A stretch of 64,000 nt of DNA from Streptococcus equi subsp. equi (lineage in GTDB: Bacteria > Bacillota > Bacilli > Lactobacillales > Streptococcaceae): assembly GCA_900637675.1 (NCBI GenBank), contig LR134389.1, positions 1,240,001-1,304,000 on the forward strand, given 5' to 3'. The translations under genes were made by a program, and so were the position numbers. Positions 53,010 to 61,514 of the stretch are shown here, piece after piece. A model generated the notes under the pieces. That model had not been told where the DNA came from. It worked only from the letters and a program-made list of their open reading frames with translations, and searched no databases. Each line of letters begins with the position of its first letter. Within the stretch, counting starts at the first letter, position 1.

Positions 53010-53272
53010 ATTTAATGACCTCCTGCAACAATGACAAGCTAACTTTACATATAGTATAATGTTTTTTAGAGAAAATGGCAAGTATACTTTCCATAAAATC
53101 GTTTCCTTATAGGTCTAGCCCTTACTTTTTTACATGTACGACTCCTCTATATCTGCATTTTCCTCTTATACTTCTGTCTGTTGATGAGCACTTGCTTCTC
53201 TTTGTGATGATATCTTTACTATGCTTTTCATTTTTGGGATTTTTATCTTAATTTTGAGTAGTCATAACTAAT
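53010..53272. other. Gene-free stretch with a possible coding remnant
   Basis: After the HTH promoter region, 53090-53270 contains a minus-strand segment readable as 'KIPKMKSIVKISSQREASA' with stops soon after. It resembles a degraded gene end but I cannot assign it. Confidence 0.3.
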
Positions 53273-53859
53273 GCCCGTAAAAACGGGCTTTTATCTTGTT
53301 TTAAAACTGCCATCTGAAAATGGATCTTCATATTCTTTAACACTCAACTTATCAAGTGCAATGTCATTTTTCTCCTGCTCGCGAATATATTTCGCTACCG
53401 TCTTTTCGTTCAGTCCAACGGTACTAACATAGTAGCCTCTAGCCCAAAACTTTCGATTTCCATACTTATATTTTAAATTAGCGTGTTTATCAAATATCAT
53501 GAGAGCACTTTTACTTTTCAAATACCCCATGAAATCGGAAATCGAAAGTTTTGGAGGTAGCAAGACGAGCATATGAACATGATCTGGCATCATATGTCCC
53601 TCAATGATTTCCACGCCCTTGTATTGACATAGGTGACGGAAAATATCAATTAAGTCCTGTCTAATTTTGTAGTAAATGGATTTTCTGCGGTACTTTGGTG
53701 TGAAAACTATGTGATATTTGCACATCCATTTGGTATGTGATAAACTGTAACTGGTTTTAGCCATCTCTTTTTCCTCCTTGATCTAACCTGAACAATTAGA
53801 TTATAACAGGAAAAGAAATGGAAGCTCAAAGCCTTGTCAGCCACCAGCATAGCTGGTGG
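53273..53859 (-). mobile_element. IS200-type insertion sequence (single tnpA)
   Basis: One HUH transposase gene framed by two hairpins: GCCCGT-AAAA-ACGGGC at 53273-53288 after the gene and CCACCAGC / GCTGGTGG at 53841-53859 before it. No tnpB is present. These hairpins are typical of the subterminal structures and insulating terminator of IS200 elements; exact ends cannot be fixed by eye since no target duplication is made. Confidence 0.8.
53291..53764 (-). CDS. tnpA: IS200/IS605-family TnpA (HUH tyrosine transposase)
   Basis: 157 residues, typical length. 'KYHIVFTPKYRRKSIYY' opens the domain; 'MMPDHVHMLVLLPP' is the HUH motif near residue 60 and 'YYVSTVGLNEKTVAKYIREQ' holds the catalytic tyrosine region near 120. 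It moves single-stranded DNA by a Y1 mechanism. Intact. Confidence 0.95.
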   Translation of the reverse strand: MAKTSYSLSHTKWMCKYHIVFTPKYRRKSIYYKIRQDLIDIFRHLCQYKGVEIIEGHMMPDHVHMLVLLPPKLSISDFMGYLKSKSALMIFDKHANLKYKYGNRKFWARGYYVSTVGLNEKTVAKYIREQEKNDIALDKLSVKEYEDPFSDGSFKTR

Positions 53860-53864
53860 TTTTC

Positions 53865-54214
53865 TTGTTTTTCTCTACGAGAAAAACTGGCTCGAAGCCA
53901 TAATGAATCAAAAGAAGATAGCATTTCTGCTATCTCACTGTTAGCCACTACTTACAGGTAAAAATACACCTTGTCTATTTGTAGTTTAACTATCCATTTA
54001 ATCCATCAATAAGCCAAACCAGACCGTTTAATCATCTACCCAGCCTTACACATAGTATTTTCTCACATCATTTGTAGAATTGCTTTCTCCTTGCATGTCA
54101 CCATCTCGTCTTAAACGTTCGTAAAGGGCTGTTTGATCTTTTCTAACTATTTTAGAAAATTATTTTGCTGTTCTGATGAGGTTAATCTCGTTAGATCAGT
54201 CATGCTGGAGGTAG
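53865..54214. other. Gene-free stretch, right edge of the accessory island
   Basis: No supported gene. Sequence returns toward normal composition near 54,200, where the second glucosaminidase gene ends. Confidence 0.5.
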
Positions 54215-54886
54215 CTACCGTATGGGAGCGTCAAAATAAGTCAGCTGATAATCCCCTATAATACGATTGAGCTTTTCGCCATAGCTAGTATCTGTGGCAT
54301 ATGTGCCTGTTAAACTAGCGGTGGCCTGCTGATAACTTGTATGAATACCTCGGTGAGTAGGGCGATAAAGCGGGTCACTCAAAACCCTAGCATAATCCTC
54401 AAAGCAGGCTGTTAAGCTGCCATAGGACCGAAAAGAAGCGTCAATTAGATAAAGGTTGCCTTGGCCATCATCTTCCAAGGTAGGTAAAATAACTGATTTT
54501 CCTTTATAGCTTCCTTTGATACCAAAAAAATTATAATAGGGCTCTTGACTTAGCTTAGATTGACCATTTGCTGACTCCAAAATAGCCTGTGCCATCATGA
54601 CTGAGGCATAGAGCTTGTTTCGCTGCGCAACTGCCTGAGCGGAATGACTAATCTTGCTCACAAATAGCATGGTTGAGCTATTGGCATGAGGCTTAAGGTG
54701 ATCCTTAGCTGACGCTAAGGTCCAAAGGCTAAGCAACATGCTGCCTAAAACAATACCAGCAGCCAGCCAAGAGCTAGCTTCCCTGTGGCTTCTTCTAGCT
54801 TTCCTCCTCTTCAACAGAAATATCCTCACTTCCTTGCTTTTAAACCTAGTATAGCAAAAATTAAAAGCAAAATGTAGCCAGACCAC
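54215..54886 (-). CDS. Second LytG-like glucosaminidase (GH73), paralogue of 49118-49828
   Basis: Open for 223 residues, but the first 25 or so are not signal-like. The natural start is probably a TTG or GTG near 54,815-54,835, just before the basic 'KRRKARRSHREASSW' and the membrane segment 'LAAGIVLGSMLLSLWTLA'. The GH73 core has '[20 protein letters not shown]', '[12 protein letters not shown]' and 'LTGTYATDTSYGEKLNRII', nearly the same blocks as in the other copy. A peptidoglycan glucosaminidase. Confidence 0.85.
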   Translation of the reverse strand: MVWLHFAFNFCYTRFKSKEVRIFLLKRRKARRSHREASSWLAAGIVLGSMLLSLWTLASAKDHLKPHANSSTMLFVSKISHSAQAVAQRNKLYASVMMAQAILESANGQSKLSQEPYYNFFGIKGSYKGKSVILPTLEDDGQGNLYLIDASFRSYGSLTACFEDYARVLSDPLYRPTHRGIHTSYQQATASLTGTYATDTSYGEKLNRIIGDYQLTYFDAPIR

Positions 54887-54984
54887 ATGCTCACCTCAAA
54901 AACAGGCCTTATGACTTCTAAAAAGACCTAGCAGCCACAACAGGCGCATAAAAAGTTTTTAACAAGAAAAGAAGACTTTGCTGT

Positions 54985-55016
54985 ATTTCAATCCACGCTC
55001 CTGCAAAGGGAGCGAT
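54985..55016. repeat. Solitary type I-C-like CRISPR repeat
   Basis: A 32-base unit beginning ATTTCAATCCACGCTCCTGC and ending GGGAGCGAT has the conserved ATTTCAATCCAC end and the short internal palindrome (GCTCC/GGGAGC) of type I-C repeats. There is no regular second copy; only ATTTCAAT recurs at about 55,049, roughly one spacer away. No cas gene is in the window. Confidence 0.55.
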
Positions 55017-55283
55017 ACAAAAAATAAATGGAATATCTACAATCAAATGATTTCAATGTTTAGCTATTTCAAGAATATATCTTATTTTTGATAGATGTTA
55101 CTATAGGAAAAACGTTGATAGTATCTACTTTAATTGATACTATAATTCGAAAATAACTGTTTCGCACGTTTGGTGTGGCTTAGTTTAGCAGGGCTATTGG
55201 GTCACTGCTTAGCTATTCTAGATCAGATTGATTCTCTCTAAATATTAGCTTTTCGCCAGTCATCACTACTAGCAACAAACAAA
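55017..55283. other. Gene-free stretch with one perfect inverted repeat
   Basis: No gene seen. ATAGTATC / GATACTAT (55118-55125, 55136-55143) is a perfect 8-bp palindrome with a 10-base loop lacking a T run, so an operator is as likely as a terminator. Confidence 0.4.
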
Positions 55284-55322
55284 ACGCACGACATCATGTA
55301 AAAACAGGCTGATGTCATGCGT
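55284..55322 (-). terminator. Terminator of the fru operon
   Basis: Stem ACGCA-GACATCA / TGATGTC-TGCGT (12 paired bases with one mismatch) followed by TTTTG on the minus strand, 70 bases after fruA. Confidence 0.75.
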
Positions 55323-55391
55323 CTGATGTTTTATTAAGACTAGGTCTAATTCAGAAGCTTTCCCTAGTACTTGTGGCTTTATAGCCAGTAA

Positions 55392-57338
55392 CTAAGCTTT
55401 TTTACGAAGTGCGCCAAAGAGAATACCAGAAACCACTGCTCCAATAGCGACAAACAATAGGTATAAGAAAGGATTGCTTGTCAAAGCGATAACGAAGATA
55501 CCGCCATGTGGTGCGATTAATTTGACACCTGCTAGACCAACAAGAGCACCTGTTAGGGCAGAGCCAGCGATAAAGCTTGGGATAGCGCGTGCTGGGTCTG
55601 CTGCACCAAACGGAATGGCTCCTTCTGTAATGAAGGAAAGTCCCATAATAATGTTGGTCAAGCCAGATTCACGCTCTTCCTTGGTAAATTTGTCTTTAAA
55701 TAAGAGTGTTGCCACAAAAACAGCTAGAGGAGGCACCATACCACCTGCCATGACAGCAGCCATAACAACTGACCCACCGCTTGCAACGGTTGCAGCAAGT
55801 GTTCCTGTACCAAAGACATAGGCTGCCTTATTCACTGGACCACCCATATCAACAGCCATCATGCCGCCAACAAGAAGTCCCATAAGAACTGCAGAGCTAC
55901 CTGACAGACTTTCTAAGAAGTGGTTCAATGCTGTATTGATAGCTGCCATAGGAATATTGATCAGCAGCATCAAAAGACCTGTCACAAGAACACCAAGTAA
56001 TGGGTAAAGAAGGATTGACTTGACCCCTTCAAGCGAACGCGGAAGCCCTGCAAGCACTTGACGAAGAGCAAGAATTACTCCCCCTGCAAGGAAGCCACCT
56101 ACAAGCGCACCAAGAAATCCAGACGGTACTCCCGCTAATGATAGGCTAGCCTCACCGCCAGCAGCAAATGGAACCTTTCCAAAAGCAAGACCGCTAGAAG
56201 CAATGGCACCTGCCACAAAGCCTGCCACAAGACCTGGCTTTTCAGCGATAGAATAAGCAATGTAGCCTGCTAGCACTGGCAACATGAATGAAAAGGCCGC
56301 ACCACCAATATGTTTAAAGATAGCTGCTATTTCATGGTAGGATCCCAAATTAGACAGCTGATCCTTTGGTACCCCAAGCATGTTGTCAAGCAAGAAGGCA
56401 AGAGCAATTAGGATTCCACCACCAATTACAAATGGCAGCATTTGTGATACACCACTCATCAGGTGCTTGTAGAAGGCTCCGCCTAGGCTTGTCTTTTGAG
56501 CTGCTTTTGCTTGTTCAGCAGCGCCATTCTTGGCATGATAAACACTACCAGCATTGTTTAAAATCAGTGAAATCAATTCCTCGCTTTTCTTAATACCATC
56601 TGCTACAGGACGAGCAATCAATTGCTTACCATCAAAGCGATCCATCTCAACCGCCTTATCAGCAGCGATAATCACTCCCTTGGCCTGCTTGATGTCATCA
56701 GCTGTCAGGCGATTGCCAACCCCTGAAGCACCGTTGGTTTCAACCTTGATGCCGACACCCATCTGTGCAGCCTGCTTTTTCAAGGCCTCTTCTGCCATAT
56801 AAGTATGTGCAATACCTGTCGTACAAGCTGTCACAGCAACGATAAACTCCTGAGCATTTGTAGGAACAAAAGCTACCTCTTTCTGATCAGAAGCCGCATC
56901 AAAGACAGCAATCACTTCGTCTGGACTTGTTGCCTTTCGCAGTTGATCTGCAAAGCCATCCTTTAATAGGTATTGGGATAATTCGGCTAAGGCCGCTAAG
57001 TGAGTATCATTTGCCCCTTGAGGTGCTGCAATCATAAAGAACAGATCAGTTGGCTGACCGTCTAAGGATTTGTAATCAACGCCCTTGTTAGATTTTGCAA
57101 AGAGCACTGCTGGCTGGTCAACAACAACATTTTTTGAATGCGGCATAGCAATGCCATCGCCAAGACCTGTTGAGGTTTGCTCCTCGCGAGCTAAGATACT
57201 CTTTTTAAACACATCAAAGTCATGTACAATCCCATGCTCTACTAGTTCTGTAATCATTTCATCAATTGCAGCCTCTTTTGAAACAGCCTGCAAATCAAGA
57301 ATCATGATGTCTTTTCTTAATAAATCCTGTATTTTCAT
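55392..57338 (-). CDS. fruA: Fructose PTS transporter, EIIABC fusion
   Basis: 648 residues, domains in order A-B-C. EIIA (about 1-145) with 'GIAMPHSKN' holding the phosphorylated His; EIIB (about 165-265) with 'VTACTTGIAHTYMAEEAL' holding the Cys; EIIC (about 285-645) with 'GGPVNKAAYVFGTG' and 'FITEGAIPFGAADP', the conserved sugar-binding loop. It takes up fructose as fructose 1-phosphate. Its start overlaps the fruK stop by 4 bases. Confidence 0.97.
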   Translation of the reverse strand: MKIQDLLRKDIMILDLQAVSKEAAIDEMITELVEHGIVHDFDVFKKSILAREEQTSTGLGDGIAMPHSKNVVVDQPAVLFAKSNKGVDYKSLDGQPTDLFFMIAAPQGANDTHLAALAELSQYLLKDGFADQLRKATSPDEVIAVFDAASDQKEVAFVPTNAQEFIVAVTACTTGIAHTYMAEEALKKQAAQMGVGIKVETNGASGVGNRLTADDIKQAKGVIIAADKAVEMDRFDGKQLIARPVADGIKKSEELISLILNNAGSVYHAKNGAAEQAKAAQKTSLGGAFYKHLMSGVSQMLPFVIGGGILIALAFLLDNMLGVPKDQLSNLGSYHEIAAIFKHIGGAAFSFMLPVLAGYIAYSIAEKPGLVAGFVAGAIASSGLAFGKVPFAAGGEASLSLAGVPSGFLGALVGGFLAGGVILALRQVLAGLPRSLEGVKSILLYPLLGVLVTGLLMLLINIPMAAINTALNHFLESLSGSSAVLMGLLVGGMMAVDMGGPVNKAAYVFGTGTLAATVASGGSVVMAAVMAGGMVPPLAVFVATLLFKDKFTKEERESGLTNIIMGLSFITEGAIPFGAADPARAIPSFIAGSALTGALVGLAGVKLIAPHGGIFVIALTSNPFLYLLFVAIGAVVSGILFGALRKKA

Positions 57339-58246
57339 CGAACCTCTACCTCAACCTCATTATATGTTTTTTTAATATCATCAATTGCTGCTAAATCATC
57401 TGAAAAAGCAGTTGCTGTTCCGCAGGCCACTCCCCATTTTAGAGCCTCTAGCGGACTATGACTTTTGACAAAGGCACCTGTAAAGCCTGCCACCATCGAA
57501 TCACCAGCTCCAACAGAATTCTTCACCTGCCCTTTAATAGGCTTAGCAAAATAAGTTGCTTCCTGAGTGACCAGCAAGGCACCATCACCAGCCATCGAAA
57601 CGATAACATGCTGCGCTCCCATGTCAAGGACCTTACGAGCATATGTTTCAACGTCATCTAGCCCATTTAAGCTGACGTTAAAAATAGCTTCTAGCTCATG
57701 GTTATTAGGCTTTACGAGCAATGGGTGATACGCCAATGCATCTAGCAAGGTCTGTCCTTCAAAATCACAGACCACCTGTGCCCCAGCTTGTCTGACCAAT
57801 GGGATCAAGTCCTTATAGACATCATTGCCTAGACTTGAAGGCGCTGAGCCTGCAAAAACAACAATGTCCTCTGCTGACACATTTGCCAATATAGCCTTTA
57901 AATGATCCAATTGCTGCTTTGAAATCACTGGTCCAAGGCCATTAATCTCTGTCTCCTCTGCTGATTTGATCTTAACATTGATCCGCGTATCCTGATCAAC
58001 CGTTACAAAGTCAGTATTGATGCTCTCAGCAGCTAGACTTTCCTTAATAAAACGCCCAGTGAAGCCGCCTAAAAAGCCAGTCGCTGTATTATCAATGCCT
58101 AATCGCTGTAGAATGCGACTAACATTAATCCCCTTTCCTCCTGCAAATGTATCGTCACTGACCATGCGGTTAACCGCTCCAATATCTAATTGGTCTATTC
58201 TGACAATAAAGTCTATAGAAGGATTTAAGGTTACTGTGTAAATCAT
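57335..58246 (-). CDS. fruK: 1-phosphofructokinase
   Basis: 303 residues, PfkB family. 'GGKGINVSRIL' near residue 37 is the PfkB N-terminal signature and 'NSVGAGDSMVAGF' near 250 holds the catalytic Asp. It converts fructose 1-phosphate to fructose 1,6-bisphosphate. It overlaps both neighbours by 4 bases, so fruR-fruK-fruA is one coupled operon. Confidence 0.97.
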   Translation of the reverse strand: MIYTVTLNPSIDFIVRIDQLDIGAVNRMVSDDTFAGGKGINVSRILQRLGIDNTATGFLGGFTGRFIKESLAAESINTDFVTVDQDTRINVKIKSAEETEINGLGPVISKQQLDHLKAILANVSAEDIVVFAGSAPSSLGNDVYKDLIPLVRQAGAQVVCDFEGQTLLDALAYHPLLVKPNNHELEAIFNVSLNGLDDVETYARKVLDMGAQHVIVSMAGDGALLVTQEATYFAKPIKGQVKNSVGAGDSMVAGFTGAFVKSHSPLEALKWGVACGTATAFSDDLAAIDDIKKTYNEVEVEVR

Positions 58247-58956
58247 AGTGCAATTACCTTCGCTTTTTCCTTGATTTTCTTCAGCATTACTGTCGAAGAT
58301 TTCTCTGTAATGATTTCAACCCTATCAATTGGAGCAACCTTGACAAAGGAAACATGACCAAGCTTTGTTGCATCAGCTAATACATAGGTGATTTTAGCAT
58401 TGGCAATGACAGCTTTTTTAATAACAGCCTCCTCCATATCCGGAGTGGTTAAAAATGCCTCATCGATACCATTGATACCAAGAAAAGCCTTATCAAAATT
58501 CATTTGCCTAATTTGCTCCAAGGCAACATGACCGATGCTTGCGTCTGTTGTCTGCTTGACATAGCCACCAATAATAATGGTCTTGATCGCCATATCAACC
58601 AGTCTAGTCGCATGATGAATAGAATTAGTCACTACTGTTACTTTTTTTAATTGCAAAAAAGGAAGGAGAAATTCGGTTGTTGTCCCAGCATCAATAAAGA
58701 TGACATCATTATCAAAAACCAGCTCTGCTGCCTTTTGAGCGATGATTTCTTTTATTTGACTGTTTTTGACAGATTTTTCCTGATTAGATAATTCCTCTTG
58801 TAAGGAATGAAAAAGCTCGGCACCTCCATGCACTCGATGAAGCTTGCCCTCACGCTCCAGCTCATCTAAATCTCTACGAACAGTTGATTCTGACGAGCTT
58901 AACAGCTGCATTAAATCCTCTAGCGCAACGTAATTCTCAGCTGTGATTTTTGCCAT
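58243..58956 (-). CDS. fruR: DeoR-family regulator of the fru operon (start uncertain)
   Basis: 237 residues from ATG 58956. The DeoR HTH 'ALEDLMQLLSSSESTVRRDL' and 'LHRVHGGAELF' lead to the sugar-phosphate-binding domain ('DAGTTTEFLLPFL'). From ATG 58956 the first HTH helix is incomplete. In-frame codons upstream read LKSKRKQLI, exactly the usual DeoR N-terminus, and an AAGGGG site stands in front, but the codon at the expected start (58986) is ATC. Either ATC or another rare start is used, or ATG was lost. It is expected to respond to fructose 1-phosphate. Confidence 0.92.
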   Translation of the reverse strand: MAKITAENYVALEDLMQLLSSSESTVRRDLDELEREGKLHRVHGGAELFHSLQEELSNQEKSVKNSQIKEIIAQKAAELVFDNDVIFIDAGTTTEFLLPFLQLKKVTVVTNSIHHATRLVDMAIKTIIIGGYVKQTTDASIGHVALEQIRQMNFDKAFLGINGIDEAFLTTPDMEEAVIKKAVIANAKITYVLADATKLGHVSFVKVAPIDRVEIITEKSSTVMLKKIKEKAKVIAL

Positions 58957-59003
58957 AATGAGCTGTTTTCGTTTTGATTTTAAGATAAAACCACCCCTTT
59001 GTC

Positions 59004-59050
59004 TGAAATCGTTTACAGCTCTATTATACTACACTTTATTCCAAAGTCAA
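59004..59050 (-). promoter_or_regulatory. fru promoter with CcpA (cre) site
   Basis: Minus strand: -35 TTGACT (59045-59050), 16-base spacer, -10 TATAAT (59023-59028), then TGTAAACGATTTCA (59004-59017), a perfect match to the cre consensus TGWNANCGNTNWCA lying just downstream of the transcription start. CcpA bound there would repress the operon in glucose. Confidence 0.85.
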
Positions 59051-59240
59051 GCACTATCTTTCAAAAACATTCAAATTCAATCTTAGACCTCTATTGCCTT
59101 AACAATAACTGCCAATTGATCAGTCATTGTCCCCGTCAATACCTGTAGACTAATGATTAACGACTTTTTTATTAACTAGAGCCCAAAAAGCGCTCACCTG
59201 TTGCAAAAGTCTGAAACACAATAGTCTCTTACAAATCAAA

Positions 59241-59266
59241 AAGCAACGGATTTACTGTCGTTGCTT
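59241..59266 (-). terminator. Terminator hairpin 1 after the ketopantoate-reductase-like gene
   Basis: Perfect 8-bp arms AAGCAACG / CGTTGCTT followed by TTTTTGA on the minus strand. It backs up a larger hairpin at 59275-59377. Confidence 0.65.
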
Positions 59267-59274
59267 CATAATGA

Positions 59275-59377
59275 GAGTCTAGGACAAAGTCTTTTCAGCC
59301 AACAAGACAAAACGAGAGAGTCACCTATTGTGAGCCTCTCGTTTTATTGTACTGAGAAATTGTTTTATCCCAGACTC
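59275..59377. repeat. Nested inverted repeat (streptococcal intergenic hairpin)
   Basis: Outer arms GAGTCTAGGACAAAG (from 59275) and TTTTATCCCAGACTC (to 59377) pair imperfectly. Inside, AACGAGAG / CTCTCGTT (59311-59318, 59336-59343) forms a 14-bp stem with two mismatches and a T-rich exit on both strands. The GTCTGGGA...TCCYAGAC type is a common intergenic repeat in streptococci. It also serves as a terminator for the panE-like gene. Confidence 0.65.
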
Positions 59378-59390
59378 CTTATGTCTAAAC

Positions 59391-60314
59391 CTATTTGATC
59401 TTCAAAATATTCTCTTTGGCATGGACTAGCTGTGTAATCAAGCGGCAATAAGGGGTATCGATACCAAGCTTTTCACCCTTGGTATTTACCGCACCGTTGA
59501 TAAAGTCAATTTCAGTCAAGCGGTGATTTTGAACAAGATCCTGATGCATTGATGGGTAGTGATGAGCAGCCTTCACTGAGGTTTCCATCACATAGGCTGT
59601 GATTTCCTCTTCATTAAGCTCCACCCCCTCAGCACGACCAACAATAACAAACTCATGAATGATTTCTTTAACCATGTTTAAACCATCTTCGCTGGCAAAT
59701 AACTCACCAATCGTGCAATCAAGTAGGGCACAGGTTGAGTTCATTGTACCATTGACACAGGCTTTTCTCCAAATATTTGGAACAACATTATCATCATAAG
59801 TTGCATTCAATTGAGCGTCATTTAGCAAGTCAGCAATCTGATGTCCTGCCTCTTGGTTTGCTGGATCCATGCTTTGTAGATTAAGCGCACCAACTCCTTG
59901 TAAGTGTACCTGACCAGGTCCCTCAAGACCCGCTGTCCAAACGGTAACACCCATTAAAATATTATGCTCTGGAATATAGTGACGAATCACATCTTCGTGT
60001 CCAAGACCATTTAATAGGCAAAGTACCTTGGTTTCAGGGCCAATAATACCTTTAATATCAGTCAGCATTTGTGGCAGCTGCATGGCTTTGGTAAACAAAA
60101 TGATAAGGTCAGCTTCCTTAGTAGCCTCTGTCGGCTTCATGATAGGAAGCTTTACGGTTTCCTCTACATCGCCTGAAATCTTCAAGCCATTCTCTTTGAT
60201 CGCTTGAAGATGTGCTTCCCAATTATCCAGTAAAATAACGTCATTGTTTGTTTTTGAAATTTGGTAACCAAATCGACAGCCCATAGCTCCTGAGCCTGCA
60301 ATATAAACTAACAT
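59391..60314 (-). CDS. Ketopantoate reductase family protein (2-dehydropantoate 2-reductase-like)
   Basis: 307 residues. The Rossmann motif 'YIAGSGAMGCRFGYQIS' at the N-terminus, 'LCLLNGLGHEDVI' and 'VVPNIWRKACVNGTMNSTCA' with the catalytic Lys and Asn are typical of ApbA/PanE. Because streptococci generally lack a complete pantothenate pathway, reduction of another 2-oxo acid is possible. It follows the EIIC-like gene by 11 bases in one operon. Confidence 0.88.
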   Translation of the reverse strand: MLVYIAGSGAMGCRFGYQISKTNNDVILLDNWEAHLQAIKENGLKISGDVEETVKLPIMKPTEATKEADLIILFTKAMQLPQMLTDIKGIIGPETKVLCLLNGLGHEDVIRHYIPEHNILMGVTVWTAGLEGPGQVHLQGVGALNLQSMDPANQEAGHQIADLLNDAQLNATYDDNVVPNIWRKACVNGTMNSTCALLDCTIGELFASEDGLNMVKEIIHEFVIVGRAEGVELNEEEITAYVMETSVKAAHHYPSMHQDLVQNHRLTEIDFINGAVNTKGEKLGIDTPYCRLITQLVHAKENILKIK

Positions 60315-60325
60315 GCTTTTTCCTC

Positions 60326-61384
60326 TTATCCTTCAAATACAAAAATATCTTCTTTATAAAGCTTTAAAATATCCTTACAAAGCTTATGTGCCACAAAAGC
60401 AACTCCAAATGGAATGACCAACCAAGCAATGATAATGATCACAATATTGCTGCCACCGGCAAGTGAAGCAATAGGACCAACTGCACCAACAAGACCAAAG
60501 CCAGATGAGGCTGGTGTTCCAATCAGATTAAACATTGGAACGGTTAAAGAGCTAACAATAGCTGTCATCATCATTGGAATAGCCATAACTGGGTATTTTA
60601 AGAAGTTTGGCATCATCATTTTCATAGCGCCAAGGGCAATGGCAATTGGAACACCTGATTTGTTAACCTTTAACGTTGCCCACACAAGAACAGCGGTTGT
60701 TGAAGCAATACCCATTGAGGCCGCACCAGCTGCCATACCATTTAAGCCGATAGCTAAACCAATCGCAACCGTTGAGATCGGACTCACAATCAAAAGAGCA
60801 AAGGCAATGGCAATCAAAATAGACATCAGAATTGGCTGAAGCGTTGTAAATGAATTAATGCCTTGGCCAATCAGGGTCGTCACATAAGAAACGTAAGGAA
60901 GCAGCTTCCAGCCAATGTAACCCACACCTGTTCCAATAATAATTGGCAACAAAATAATGGTTAGAGACCCAAATTTATCACCAAACCACTTCACTGCTAA
61001 AACGGCAAGCGCAGCTGTGATCATCATATTAATCAGATCACCAATGCCCTTTAGCTGGAAGGTCCCAGTGGCAACACCTTTTTGGATAACCTCTGTATAA
61101 GCCCAAGCTCCAGAACCGATATAAGCTGCCCCGCCGACAGCCAGCTGCTGCATTGGGTTAAATTTGAACTGCTGTCCAATCAAAAAACCAGCCATAACTG
61201 GCGTAAAGAATTGGAAAACCTGGACGATATGTAAAAATTCAGCTGCTACAGTATTTGGCAAAAGCGGCTTTAAAAACGTCGCTAAAATAGCATTCGGAAT
61301 AAGTGCAACTACAATCGCAATTGCTGTACCAGCTAAGACCTTATTCATAAACGAGCTAAAGGTCTCTTTATTTGTTGTTGTCAT
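60326..61384 (-). CDS. PTS EIIC_2 / PfoR-like membrane protein
   Basis: 352 residues with about nine membrane segments ('VLAGTAIAIVVALIPNAILA', 'GSLTIILLPIIIGTGVGYIG', 'SILIAIAFALLIVSPISTVA'). 'GINSFTTLQPILMSILIAIA' and 'LNGMAAGAASMGIASTT' fit the PTS_EIIC_2 family, to which the so-called regulator PfoR belongs. There are no EIIA or EIIB domains. Its constant pairing with a ketopantoate-reductase-like gene suggests transport of that enzyme's substrate; this is inference. Confidence 0.8.
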   Translation of the reverse strand: MTTTNKETFSSFMNKVLAGTAIAIVVALIPNAILATFLKPLLPNTVAAEFLHIVQVFQFFTPVMAGFLIGQQFKFNPMQQLAVGGAAYIGSGAWAYTEVIQKGVATGTFQLKGIGDLINMMITAALAVLAVKWFGDKFGSLTIILLPIIIGTGVGYIGWKLLPYVSYVTTLIGQGINSFTTLQPILMSILIAIAFALLIVSPISTVAIGLAIGLNGMAAGAASMGIASTTAVLVWATLKVNKSGVPIAIALGAMKMMMPNFLKYPVMAIPMMMTAIVSSLTVPMFNLIGTPASSGFGLVGAVGPIASLAGGSNIVIIIIAWLVIPFGVAFVAHKLCKDILKLYKEDIFVFEG

Positions 61385-61514
61385 TTCATGACCTCTCTTA
61401 ATATTATAGTGTGAAAAACATCACGAAAGTATTCTAACATAAAAGAGCATTTTGTCACAGCTATTTTAATTTTTATCAATACGTACAGAATATTCAATTA
61501 AATGTCATATAATA

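Noticed and set aside
52812..53081. HTH regulator starting at 53081
   Set aside because: The first 24 residues do not resemble the family and have no ribosome site; GTG 53009 follows a perfect AGGAGG.
55117..55143. Second CRISPR repeat
   Set aside because: The palindrome here shares neither length nor sequence with the repeat at 54985.
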